64,000 bases of DNA from contig NZ_SMKU01000001.1 of the NCBI RefSeq assembly GCF_004349215.1, positions 62,001 to 126,000 of the forward strand. Direction: 5' to 3'. A program made the position numbers and the translations under genes. The notes under the pieces were generated by a model. The model saw nothing but the letters and a program-made list of their open reading frames with translations, was not told the DNA's origin and made no database searches. The stretch comes from Actinomadura rubrisoli (lineage in GTDB: Bacteria > Actinomycetota > Actinomycetes > Streptosporangiales > Streptosporangiaceae). This document shows, piece by piece, positions 8,707-16,226 of the stretch. The first letter of the stretch is position 1; each line of letters opens with the position of its first letter.

Positions 8707-10155
8707 ATGCGACCTTCGCGGGCCTTCGGCGTGGGCGCCTGGCGCCTCCCGCAGCGCATGAACACACTGGACACGCTGATGTGGAGATGCCGGGCCGATC
8801 CGCGGCTGCACTCGCCGTTGGTCTGCCTGATCCTGCTCGACCGGACACCGGACTGGGAGTGCTGGGCCGCCACCCATGACTGGGTCACGCGCATGCTCCC
8901 CCGGCTGCGGCAGCGGGCCGTGGCGCCGCTGCTCCCCTCGGGGCTCGGGAGGTGGGAGACCGATCCGGGGTTCGACCTCGGCCGGCACCTGTGGCGGACG
9001 CGGCTGCCCGGGCCCGGCGGTCGCCGGCAGCTCCTCGACCTGGTCCAGATGGTCACCGCCACGCCCTTCGACGAAGGCCGTCCCCCCTGGGACAGCGTGC
9101 TCGTGGAGGACGTCCGGTGGGAAGACGGCGCCCCGGGCGCCGCCTGGATCCTCAAGGTGCACCACTGCGTCAGCGATGGCCCGACTCTGGGTTTCTGGCT
9201 GACCAGGGTGCTCGGCCGCACCGCCGAACCGGATCCGGACAGGCCCCAGCCACCGCCGATGCCGCCGCGCCCACCGGCCGGGCTGCTCCGGCCGATCGGT
9301 CTCCCCGGTGCCCCGCTGCCCGGCCCGGCCGCGCTCGTGCGTCCCGCCCGCGAGGTCTGGCGGGCCGCCAGGCGTCCCCGGCGAACGGTGATGGAGACGA
9401 TCCGGGCGGTGCGGACGATCGGCGAGCTGATGCCGCGCCGGGTCGGCGAGCCGTCCGCGCTGCTGGAGAACCGTGGGACCGCGCGGCGGCCGGCGGTGCT
9501 GAGCATGCCGCTGGACCCGATGAGAGCGGCGGCCAGACTGGCGCAGTGCTCGGTCAACGATGCCTTCATCGCCGCCCTGCTCGGCGGTTTCCGGCACTAC
9601 CACGAAAGGCACGGTGCGGTGATGGACTCCCTGTCCATCGCGATGCCGATCAGCCTGCGCCGGGCCGACAGCCCCCGGACCGGCAACCGTTTCGGAGGGA
9701 TCCGCTTCACCGGTCCGATGGCAGAGCCCGACCCCCGGGCCCGCATGGTCGCCGTGCGCGACAGCATCGCCGCGGCGAGCGCGGCATTCGCACCGGGCGG
9801 CCTGGACGTGCTCCTGAACGCGCTGAACCGCCTGCCGACGCCGGTGGTGACCGACCTGGTGGCCCGGTTGGGCAACAGCTACGACCTCCAGGCCAGCCAG
9901 GTGGCAGGCATCTACCGTCCGTCCTACATGGCCGGAGCGGCGGTCACCGACGCGTACTGCTTCGGGCCCGTGCCGGGCTGCGCCGTGATGGCCCTGCTCC
10001 TCGTCCACCGGGACAAGTGCTCGATCGCCTTCACCCTGGACTCCGCCGCCGTCACCGACACCGACTCCTTCATGCGATCCATGGACACGGCCTTTCACGA
10101 AGTCATGGAGACGGCCCGCAACGCCGGCGGGACGGGGGCGCGCGAAAAGTCATGA
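8707..10155 (+). CDS. Wax ester synthase / acyl-CoA:diacylglycerol acyltransferase (WS/DGAT)
   Basis: This 482-residue enzyme performs the last step of triacylglycerol or wax ester formation. The condensation-type active site HHCVSDG (HHxxxDG, about residues 152-158) is intact. The N-terminus has the family-typical MNTLDTLMW segment, and the C-terminus has the PLLLVHRDKCSIAFTLD-like region of bacterial WS/DGATs. Length fits the family (about 450-480). Its ATG follows the previous stop with no gap (TGAATG). It completes a Kennedy-type route within one operon: acylation of glycerol-3-phosphate, second acylation plus dephosphorylation, then formation of neutral lipid. Confidence 0.9.
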   Translation: MRPSRAFGVGAWRLPQRMNTLDTLMWRCRADPRLHSPLVCLILLDRTPDWECWAATHDWVTRMLPRLRQRAVAPLLPSGLGRWETDPGFDLGRHLWRTRLPGPGGRRQLLDLVQMVTATPFDEGRPPWDSVLVEDVRWEDGAPGAAWILKVHHCVSDGPTLGFWLTRVLGRTAEPDPDRPQPPPMPPRPPAGLLRPIGLPGAPLPGPAALVRPAREVWRAARRPRRTVMETIRAVRTIGELMPRRVGEPSALLENRGTARRPAVLSMPLDPMRAAARLAQCSVNDAFIAALLGGFRHYHERHGAVMDSLSIAMPISLRRADSPRTGNRFGGIRFTGPMAEPDPRARMVAVRDSIAAASAAFAPGGLDVLLNALNRLPTPVVTDLVARLGNSYDLQASQVAGIYRPSYMAGAAVTDAYCFGPVPGCAVMALLLVHRDKCSIAFTLDSAAVTDTDSFMRSMDTAFHEVMETARNAGGTGAREKS

Positions 10156-10185
10156 TCATTTTAATGCGGACGGAGTAGCGGTCAT

Positions 10186-10707
10186 ATGGCCAGCCATGCC
10201 CGGGACGGCGGGTGCGCCGGGGACGCGCGCGATCCCGCGCCGTACATCGACCGTTGCGATGCCGCCGCCAGGCCGGAGCTCACCTATCTGGAGGAGGCCA
10301 TCGCCTTCGCGCGCAAGGCGCTGCGTTTCCAGGCGGAAACATTGCGCCTCCTTGAGCAGACCCGGCACCGGATGCTCGCGGAACCGAGCCCGGCCGGGGC
10401 GTCGCCCAACGCCCGGTATCCGGACTCAGAGGCACGGCCGCCGGCGGACGACACCGACTACCAGCTCACAGCGCAGGAGCAACGCGTCATCTGGTCCATC
10501 GGGCAAGGCCACTCCAACCGCTACATCGCCAAAAGAATGGGCATTTCCGAGAAGACCGTGAAGAACTACGTCTACTCCATCTTCCGCAAACTGGGCGTGC
10601 ACAGCCGTACCGAAGCCGCCCTCATCGCACTGCGGCGAGGCTGGGTGCCTGTGGAGGGTGCCGCTTCCGAAGGCGCGCCCGATTCCAATGCCGTACCGGG
10701 GACGTGA
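10186..10707 (+). CDS. Orphan LuxR-family DNA-binding regulator
   Basis: This 173-residue protein carries a C-terminal LuxR/NarL helix-turn-helix (about residues 85-150) with the typical QGHSNRYIAKRMGISEKTVKNY signature. There is no receiver, GAF or ATPase domain. The N-terminal 80 residues look helical (YLEEAIAFARKALRFQAETLRL) and could dimerise. It begins 30 bp after the WS/DGAT gene with a GGACGGAG-like ribosome-binding site, so it is probably the last gene of the lipid operon. That makes it a candidate local regulator; the dyad at 5233-5256 is a possible target. Confidence 0.85.
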   Translation: MASHARDGGCAGDARDPAPYIDRCDAAARPELTYLEEAIAFARKALRFQAETLRLLEQTRHRMLAEPSPAGASPNARYPDSEARPPADDTDYQLTAQEQRVIWSIGQGHSNRYIAKRMGISEKTVKNYVYSIFRKLGVHSRTEAALIALRRGWVPVEGAASEGAPDSNAVPGT

Positions 10708-10751
10708 CGCCGCCATGCGAGGCAGCCGGCCGCACGCGACGCCTCGGGCCG

Positions 10752-11555
10752 TCAGTTCTTGACGGCGATGCCGCCGTGAATGGTGACCTGGGCGTCGTCG
10801 AGCGCGGCCGCCTCCTGGTCGGGGTGCCAATGGTGGACGGGCACGACGCCCGGGTCGAGGATCTCCAGTCCGTTGAAGAAGGTCTCCACTTCTGATTTGG
10901 TGCGGGCGACGGTCGGGATGCCGTGGGCGTTGTAGGCGGCCACCCCCGCGGCCACGACCTCGGGGTTGTTGTCGAGAGTGGTCGTGGACAGCGCCAGGAT
11001 GCTGCCCGGAGCCAGCGGTTCCATGAGGCGATTGATGATCCGCCGCACCTCGGCGTCGTCGACGATGAAATGCAGGATCGCGATCAGGCTCAGCGCGACG
11101 GGCCGGTCCAGGTCCAGGTAATCGCGCAACCGGCCGGACTCCAGGATCGCGTCGGAGTCCCGGAAATCGGCGTCCAGATAGCCCGTCCTGCCCTCGGGGG
11201 TGCTGGTGAGCAGGGCCCGCGCGTGGACGAGCACGATCGGATCGTTGTCGACGTAAACGACCCGCGATTCGGGTGCGACGGCTTGTACGACCTCATGCAG
11301 GTTCGGGGAGGTGGGCAGTCCGGTTCCGATGTCCAAAAACTGCCTGATGCCGTGTTCGGCGGCGAGATGATGGGCCATCCGGGCCATGAACTTCCGGTTG
11401 GCCCGCATGGACGTCGGAAGGTTGGGCCAGTCCTCGACGATGCTCGCCGCCGCCGCCCGATCAGCAGGGTAGTTGTCCTTGCCGCCGAGAATGTAGTCGT
11501 AAATTCGGGCCGAATGCGGGATTCCGGTCTGCAGATTCAGTTCGCTGTCGGTCAC
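10752..11555 (-). CDS. SAM-dependent methyltransferase, Methyltransf_19 (DUF574) family
   Basis: This 267-residue protein has the family hallmarks: an N-terminal IPHSARIYDYILGGKDNYPADR, the SAM-binding loop FLDIGTGLPTSPN, and the acidic strand VVYVDNDPIVL. The family is strongly expanded in actinomycetes, especially Streptosporangiales. The methyl acceptor is not known for most members. It stands alone, converging on the LuxR gene (44 bp between stops) and divergent from the DUF2089 pair. A second member lies at 23531-24382. Confidence 0.9.
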   Translation of the reverse strand: MTDSELNLQTGIPHSARIYDYILGGKDNYPADRAAAASIVEDWPNLPTSMRANRKFMARMAHHLAAEHGIRQFLDIGTGLPTSPNLHEVVQAVAPESRVVYVDNDPIVLVHARALLTSTPEGRTGYLDADFRDSDAILESGRLRDYLDLDRPVALSLIAILHFIVDDAEVRRIINRLMEPLAPGSILALSTTTLDNNPEVVAAGVAAYNAHGIPTVARTKSEVETFFNGLEILDPGVVPVHHWHPDQEAAALDDAQVTIHGGIAVKN

Positions 11556-11858
11556 ATCGGTCCCCTGATCCTCCGGCTATCGATAGATCATCCAGCTTAG
11601 GCGTTTTCTCTCTCCGGGGCAGAACACCGCACCATTCCGACCGTCCGGACCCGCTGCCGCGCCGGGACGGGACGGGTGGGGCGTGCCGTGCGGGGCCGGA
11701 CGATCGCCGGGTGCTGCGGCCCGGGGACGCGCTCACCTGGGCGGATACGGATCCTTGAAGATCAAATCAAAAAAATCAATGTTCTCGCGTTGACCGCTTG
11801 AGAAAGTCAAGGTACACATGAAGGGCAAGCACGTCGCCGACAGCAAGGGGGGTCGAGG
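11556..11858. promoter_or_regulatory. Divergent intergenic region with a sigma-70-like promoter for the DUF2089 gene
   Basis: About 300 bases without a gene lie between the methyltransferase and the DUF2089 gene. The half nearer the methyltransferase is GC-rich. Bases 11755-11820 form a striking AT-rich patch. Within it, TTGACC (11790-11795), a 17-bp spacer and TACACA (11813-11818) make a good promoter reading right. The -35 also forms an inverted repeat with downstream sequence (TTGAC ... GTCAA). A purine-rich AAGGGGGG precedes the GTG at 11859. Confidence 0.55.
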
Positions 11859-12221
11859 GTGGACTGGCAGGAACTGACGGACCTGACGCACGGACGGCCG
11901 TTCGTGGTCGAGCGGGTCCGCCTGGCCGGCAGCGGCGTCGTGGTCGAGGGCCGGTTCGAGCCGCCGCAGTTGGCCCAGCTCAGCGTCAACGACCAGGTGT
12001 TCGTCGCCGCGTTCGTGCGGTCACACGGTTCGATCAAGGAAATGGAGCGGATCTTCGGGGTGAGCTACCCGACGGTCAAGTCCAGGCTGAACCGGATCGC
12101 CGAGCACCTCGACTTCGTCGACACCGACCCGGCGCCGACCGGCGCCGACGTCGTCGACCGCCTGCGGCGGGGAGAGATCAGCGCCGAGGAGGCGCTGGCC
12201 GAGCTGGAGAGGTCCCGATGA
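11859..12221 (+). CDS. DUF2089 family protein
   Basis: This 120-residue protein has a likely DNA-binding core: VAAFVRSHGSIKEMERIFGVSYPTVKSRLNRI (split here as VAAFVRSHGS, IKEMERIFGV and SYPTVKSRLNRI) resembles a sigma region 4 or HTH fold. A short C-terminal helix (GEISAEEALAELERS) resembles SHOCT-like modules. DUF2089 proteins are small regulators of unknown target, often next to SHOCT-like or membrane proteins. It starts with GTG and is the first gene of a two-gene operon with 12315-12764, 93 bp downstream. Confidence 0.8.
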   Translation: MDWQELTDLTHGRPFVVERVRLAGSGVVVEGRFEPPQLAQLSVNDQVFVAAFVRSHGSIKEMERIFGVSYPTVKSRLNRIAEHLDFVDTDPAPTGADVVDRLRRGEISAEEALAELERSR

Positions 12222-12314
12222 TCCCGCAACCGGTGACGGTCAGCCATCGCCGCTGTGGGCACTGCCCGGCATCCAGATCGAGCAAGGCCGAACGGTCGTA
12301 CAGGTAAGCGTGAA

Positions 12315-12764
12315 ATGAGCGAGGGGGAACCGGCAACCATGAACGAGCAGCGCAACCAGATCCTGCAGATGCTGGCCGAGGGCAAGATCACCGCGAGCGA
12401 GGCGGAGCGGCTGATCGACGCCCTTGAGCAGCAGCGGCCCGAGTTGCCGCCGACGGTCGCGTCCAGCCCGAAGGCCCGGCCCAAGTACCTGCGCGTGGTG
12501 GTGAACGCCAACGACGGCGAGGACGGAACGAGCCGGATCAACATCCGGGTCCCGCTCCAGCTGCTGCGCGCCGGGGTCCGGCTCGCGAGCCTCGTCCCTC
12601 CGCAGGCGCTCGCCAAGGTCAACGCGGAGCTGAGCAAGTCGGGGGTGCCGGTCGACCTCACCGACCTCAAGCCGCAGCACCTTGAGGACCTCGTCGACCA
12701 GCTCGACGAGATCAGCGTCGACGTCGACGACACCGAGTCCAAAGTGCAGATCTTCTGCGAGTGA
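12315..12764 (+). CDS. SHOCT-like domain protein
   Basis: This protein of about 149 residues opens with a short helical module, NQILQMLAEGKITASEAERL, a SHOCT/DUF2089-like hairpin. An alpha/beta region follows (YLRVVVNANDG, then NIRVPLQLLRAG) with an acidic C-terminus. I place the start at the ATG at 12315; an ATG at 12339, with AGGGGG twelve bases before it, is also possible. An in-frame GTG at 12255 would add unconserved residues. It follows the DUF2089 gene and probably works with it; such pairs are common in actinomycetes. The function is unknown. Confidence 0.7.
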   Translation: MSEGEPATMNEQRNQILQMLAEGKITASEAERLIDALEQQRPELPPTVASSPKARPKYLRVVVNANDGEDGTSRINIRVPLQLLRAGVRLASLVPPQALAKVNAELSKSGVPVDLTDLKPQHLEDLVDQLDEISVDVDDTESKVQIFCE

Positions 12765-12835
12765 CGCGGTGCCGAGGTCAACGTCTGCGCGCTGCTCGCC
12801 GGAATCGAGCAGCGCGGCCTCGGCCGAGGCCGGCG

Positions 12836-13249
12836 TCATCGCCGCTGCTCGATGATCTTCGCGTGCAGGAGCGTTCCGGCGAGCTCGATGTGGAGGCGGG
12901 GATGGGCGGCGGCATCCTTGGCGCGGAGCTTGAGCTTGGTGAAGTCGAGCGTGACGCGGCACAGTTGCGTGCGAAGGTCGATGCGCGCAGGCACCAGCCA
13001 GCGCCCCTCCTGCGCGTACTTGCCGCCCTCCTGCTCGATCACGAGCACCTCTTTGGCCGCGGGCGCGACCGGCAGGTCAGCGGTGAGCCCGGCCAGCTCG
13101 CCGAGCGTCCGGGCGGAAAGCGCCCCCTCCAGCCGCGTGTCGAGCTCCTCGGCGCTGAGCCTGCCGTCCCCGCCGGCGACCCGCAGCGCCTCCACGACCC
13201 GCTCGCGATCCTCGTGCGACGCGCGCATGTCGGGCAGATCATTCTGCAT
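12836..13249 (-). CDS. DUF1707 (SHOCT-like) domain protein
   Basis: This 137-residue protein carries a DUF1707 domain at its N-terminus: MRASHEDRERVVEALR, then the G-D-GRLSAEELDTRLEGAL segment. The C-terminal half is basic with alternating hydrophobics (VPARIDLRTQLCRVTLDF) and is probably a beta sheet. There is no membrane helix, unlike many DUF1707 proteins. It converges on the SHOCT-like gene, and its N-terminal module is distantly similar, so the three small genes at 11859-13249 may be one functional set. I choose the ATG at 13249; ATG 13228 is also possible. Confidence 0.75.
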   Translation of the reverse strand: MQNDLPDMRASHEDRERVVEALRVAGGDGRLSAEELDTRLEGALSARTLGELAGLTADLPVAPAAKEVLVIEQEGGKYAQEGRWLVPARIDLRTQLCRVTLDFTKLKLRAKDAAAHPRLHIELAGTLLHAKIIEQRR

Positions 13250-13536
13250 GGCGACCACGCTAGCAAGGCAGGCCGTCACCGGTAACCGCCACGGACGGCA
13301 GAACCGCACCCGGCGCCGTCCGAGATGACCGGCTGATCAGCCGCCCCGCCTAAGGGGCGCAGGCGTCTGACGCCGATGATCGTTTACCGCTTCCCGCCGT
13401 CCAGCACAACCCCGCCAGTGGTCCCCTGTGTGGCCGGATCAAGCCACATTTGAGTGGACTTTTCCGACAACCTTCGGGAGGGTCTCGGCTGTCTAAAGAT
13501 CAAGCACAGATGACCATCAGGGGGGCCGGGACGACC

Positions 13537-14277
13537 ATGAGCAGAAGACCGTCTTCGGGGGGACGCGCGTGGCGCGGCCCCGGTGCACGGATCGCGGCAG
13601 CGCTGGCCGGCGTGGGGCTGACGGTGCTCGCGATCTATCAGCTGTCCGATCCGTCCTCACCGGTGAAGGCCGATCGCGACGCGCACGTCCGGGCCCCGCA
13701 GGGTGCCGGCCTCGATCCGCTCACCGACCAGGAGATCCAGGAGGCGCAGCGCGCGGCGCTGGCCGATCAGCCGCGCGGGCAGGCGGCCGCCGGACGCCCG
13801 CAGGTCGCGTTCGTGAGCGCCAACCGGCTGGACGGGCCGGACGGCGGACCGCGGGTGGCGGACGTCCGGCTGTACGACTACCGCACCGATGAACTGGTCG
13901 TGCGGCACGTGGACCTAGCCTCCGGCCGGGTGGTCAAGTCGGAGCGGGCCAAGGGAACGCAGCCGATGGCGAGCGTCGAGGAGCTCCGGCACGCGGTCGG
14001 GCTGATCCTGGCCGACGGCCGTCTCGGCCCGGCGCTGCGCGCCTCGTACAAGAACGCCGCCGGCCGCGAACCGTCCTCGGCCGCCGACATCCACACGCGC
14101 GGCCACATCTTCCTGGCCCCGCAGGCGGCCGGCGCGAGCAACGCGGCCTCGGTGGCCAAGTGCGGTGACCAGCGCTGCTTCTCGGTGAACCTCAAGCTCC
14201 CGAACGGAACCTGGATGGAGACCGGCCGCATCGTCATCAACATGTCCACCCAGCGCGTGATCACCCTGAACCGGTAA
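13537..14277 (+). CDS. Membrane-anchored protein, probable N-terminal domains of a split copper amine oxidase
   Basis: This 246-residue protein begins with an arginine-rich stretch and one hydrophobic helix (IAAALAGVGLTVLAIYQL, about residues 20-37), so it is exported or membrane-anchored. The body has two alpha/beta segments. The first, VADVRLYDYRTDELVVRHV followed by DLASGRVVKSE, resembles the small D2/D3 domains that precede the catalytic domain in copper amine oxidases. A second segment contains a Cys pair (AKCGDQRCFSV). The next gene, 16 bp downstream, encodes an amine-oxidase-like catalytic domain lacking D2/D3, and the combined length of about 650 matches a full bacterial enzyme. The assignment as D2/D3 is my inference. 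The start is the ATG after an AGGGGGG; ATG 13510 is an alternative. Confidence 0.6.
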   Translation: MSRRPSSGGRAWRGPGARIAAALAGVGLTVLAIYQLSDPSSPVKADRDAHVRAPQGAGLDPLTDQEIQEAQRAALADQPRGQAAAGRPQVAFVSANRLDGPDGGPRVADVRLYDYRTDELVVRHVDLASGRVVKSERAKGTQPMASVEELRHAVGLILADGRLGPALRASYKNAAGREPSSAADIHTRGHIFLAPQAAGASNAASVAKCGDQRCFSVNLKLPNGTWMETGRIVINMSTQRVITLNR

Positions 14278-14293
14278 GGCGGGAGTGCCGACC

Positions 14294-15517
14294 ATGAAGC
14301 CCACTGACCGCCTACGGGGCCGTCTCAAGACCAAGATCGCTTTCGGCTCGGCGGTGACCTGCGCCGCGATGATGTGTGCGGCGGCGCTCGCACCGGGCAC
14401 GTCCGCCGCCGGGACTACCGCCAAGGCTCCTGCCGCCGACTGCAGCGGCCAATACAAGGTCGACAAGAAGTTGCCGAACGGAGCCCGATGGCAGATCTGC
14501 TGGGAGGCCCGCAACGGCGAGGGCCTGCGCCTGCTCAACGTGCGCTACACCCCCAAGGGGAGCGGTGAGATCAAGGTGCTGCGCGACCTGGCGCTGACCC
14601 AGGTGCACGTGCCCTACGACGACAACTCTCAGCGCCACCTGGACATGCCGCTGGACCTGGACTACGCGGCGAACCTCCTGCCGCGCGACTGCCCCGGCGG
14701 CGAGATCCGCAAGCACAACCGCCGCCCTCTGGTCTGCGTCAACACCCACGGCCGCGGCTACGGATACAAGAAGACCGACATCGACGCCGAGAAGGACAAG
14801 CAGCGGCAGTCCAGCGAGCTCGTGCTGTTCGGCGTCTTCGAGGTCGGATGGTACGACTACATCCTGGAATACCGGTTCACCGACGACGGACAGATCACCC
14901 CGCGCTTGGGCGCGACCGGCTCCCTCGCCTCCGACCGCACCTCGGCCAAGCACGGCTGGCCGATCGGACGGGGGAACAGCAACTACTCTCCGAACCACTT
15001 CCACAACGCGTTCTGGCGCGCCGACTTCGATCTGCAGGGACAGGGCGGCGAGAAGGTCGAACAGTTCGACTTCTCCGGCCAGGGCGCCCTCAAGCGCACG
15101 ATCCTGCGCAAGACGCTCACCCGGGAGGCCGCGATCAAGCTCGCCCCCGACCGTTTCTGGCGCGTGGTGGATCCGACCGTCAAGAACTCCGACGGGCACC
15201 CGATCTCGTGGCAGATCAGCGACATCGCCAGCAGTCAGTTCCGCGGACCCGCGTCGGCCGGCGAGCAGTTCACCCTGTCCGACCTCTATGTCACCCAGCG
15301 CAATGCCTGCGAGAAGCTCGCCGCTCAGAACGAGGAGCCGCGCTGCGCCAAGCAGGTGAACAAGTTCGTCAACGGCCAGACGCTGACCGATCCGATCCTC
15401 TGGGTGAGCGTCGACTTCCACCACATCCCGCGCGACGAGGACCACGACCCGCTCCCCTCGCACTGGCAGGGCTTCACGATCAGCCCGCGTGACGTGTCCG
15501 CCAAGAACCCCTATTGA
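14294..15517 (+). CDS. Secreted copper amine oxidase-like catalytic domain with altered cofactor motif
   Basis: This 407-residue exported protein has a signal peptide ending near SAAGTTAKAP. The rest aligns by eye with the D4 catalytic domain of copper amine oxidases. Landmarks are the VPY strand, the cysteine pair region (LPRDCPGG, then VCVNTHG), the cofactor strand EVGWYDYILEYRFTDDG, the HxH copper motif HFH (residues 235 and 237), and a C-terminal histidine in DFHHIPRDEDHDP (376/377). The tyrosine that becomes topaquinone is present (residue 187). The invariant Asn before it (N-Y-D/E) is Trp here, and the catalytic-base motif FDxGEYG reads LDLDYA. It may bind copper but be inactive or have a changed reaction. 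The ATG at 14294 has GGGAG upstream. A strong terminator follows. Confidence 0.65.
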   Translation: MKPTDRLRGRLKTKIAFGSAVTCAAMMCAAALAPGTSAAGTTAKAPAADCSGQYKVDKKLPNGARWQICWEARNGEGLRLLNVRYTPKGSGEIKVLRDLALTQVHVPYDDNSQRHLDMPLDLDYAANLLPRDCPGGEIRKHNRRPLVCVNTHGRGYGYKKTDIDAEKDKQRQSSELVLFGVFEVGWYDYILEYRFTDDGQITPRLGATGSLASDRTSAKHGWPIGRGNSNYSPNHFHNAFWRADFDLQGQGGEKVEQFDFSGQGALKRTILRKTLTREAAIKLAPDRFWRVVDPTVKNSDGHPISWQISDIASSQFRGPASAGEQFTLSDLYVTQRNACEKLAAQNEEPRCAKQVNKFVNGQTLTDPILWVSVDFHHIPRDEDHDPLPSHWQGFTISPRDVSAKNPY

Positions 15518-15540
15518 TCGCACCGGTGACGACCGCCTGA

Positions 15541-15577
15541 CCAGCCCGCATACGGGAACCCCCGATGCGGGCTGGTT
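15541..15577 (+). terminator. Rho-independent-type terminator after the amine oxidase-like gene
   Basis: A perfect 11-bp stem, CCAGCCCGCAT (15541-15551) with ATGCGGGCTGG (15565-15575), encloses a 13-base loop and is followed by TTGG. It lies 23 bp past the stop codon at 15517. The short T tract is usual for high-GC actinomycetes. The next gene is on the opposite strand and converges, so the hairpin can act in both directions. Confidence 0.8.
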
Positions 15578-15645
15578 GGCGCGACCTCGGCACGGACGGA
15601 ACAGCACCGGCCCAGGACTGGGGACCTACCTCCGGGCGAAGACGG

Positions 15646-16035
15646 TCAGTCCCAGTTGATGGCGACCTGGGTCAGTTCTTCGTTGTTCTCGTAGACGTAG
15701 ACGACGGCGTTCACGCCTCTGCCATCGGGCGACTGCGTGAAGTCCAGGGCCTGCCACTGCTCCCCGGCGGCGATGTCGGTCTCCGAGACGACCGTGCGCC
15801 CGGTCACGTAGTCGATCTTCACCTTCACATGGCGGTCCTGCGGGCATTGGATCGACCATACGTCGGCGGCTTTGGCCTCCCAGTCGCCGGGTACGGCGAC
15901 CTCATTTCCGAAGACCGTGGCCTGGCACACCGTGGCGGCCCGGGCCGGGGCCGGGGCGGCCAGGGCCGGGGCGGCCGCCAGTCCCCCTGCTACGGCGGCG
16001 GCCAGGGACATTCCGGCCAGGGTTCTAGCACGCAT
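15646..16035 (-). CDS. Small secreted protein of unknown function
   Basis: This 129-residue protein has a clear signal peptide (GMSLAAAVAGGLAAAPALAA, cleavage near ALA-AP) and a mature domain of about 95 residues rich in beta-forming segments. Two cysteines (VCQATVFG and SIQCPQD) could form a disulfide. I do not recognise a family. I prefer the second ATG (16035) because AGAAGGAG sits seven bases before it; the first ATG at 16041 is only one base from that site. A 54-base symmetric hairpin lies directly against the ribosome-binding site (16051-16104). Confidence 0.75.
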   Translation of the reverse strand: MRARTLAGMSLAAAVAGGLAAAPALAAPAPARAATVCQATVFGNEVAVPGDWEAKAADVWSIQCPQDRHVKVKIDYVTGRTVVSETDIAAGEQWQALDFTQSPDGRGVNAVVYVYENNEELTQVAINWD

Positions 16036-16050
16036 CAACATTCTCCTTCT

Positions 16051-16104
16051 GGGGTCGGTGTTGATGAACTGTGTTGGCCTTCACAGTTTGCGATCACCGA
16101 CCCC
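16051..16104 (-). promoter_or_regulatory. Symmetric two-tier hairpin abutting the ribosome-binding site of the secreted protein gene
   Basis: The outer arms GGGGTCGGTG (16051-16060) and CACCGACCCC (16095-16104) are perfect 10-bp complements. Inside them, after six unpaired bases on each side, lie perfect 7-bp arms AACTGTG (16067-16073) and CACAGTT (16082-16088) around an 8-base loop. On the minus-strand transcript the hairpin ends one base before the AGAAGGAG Shine-Dalgarno. It could stabilise the mRNA, gate translation or mark the transcript start. Another small hairpin, CCCCGC-CT-GCGGGG, lies at 16116-16129. Confidence 0.6.
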
Positions 16105-16226
16105 CAGGCGGTCGACCCCGCCTGCGGGGAGTTATTGGTACAGCTAGCGCGACCACGAGAGGCGCGATCAGCGAACGCGTCGTTTGCGCCTATGAGCCGG
16201 AACAGAGCGTCTGCGGGTTCGGAGGC

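Noticed and set aside
7447-10098. An 883-residue minus-strand open frame opposite the lipid operon
   Set aside because: It is the antisense shadow of three well-supported genes, has low-complexity Arg/Gly/His composition and contains no domain.
10708-10751. CGAGGC ... GCCTCG as a terminator between the LuxR and methyltransferase genes
   Set aside because: The stem is only 6 bp with a loop of about 17 bases and no T tract, too weak to call in such GC-rich DNA.
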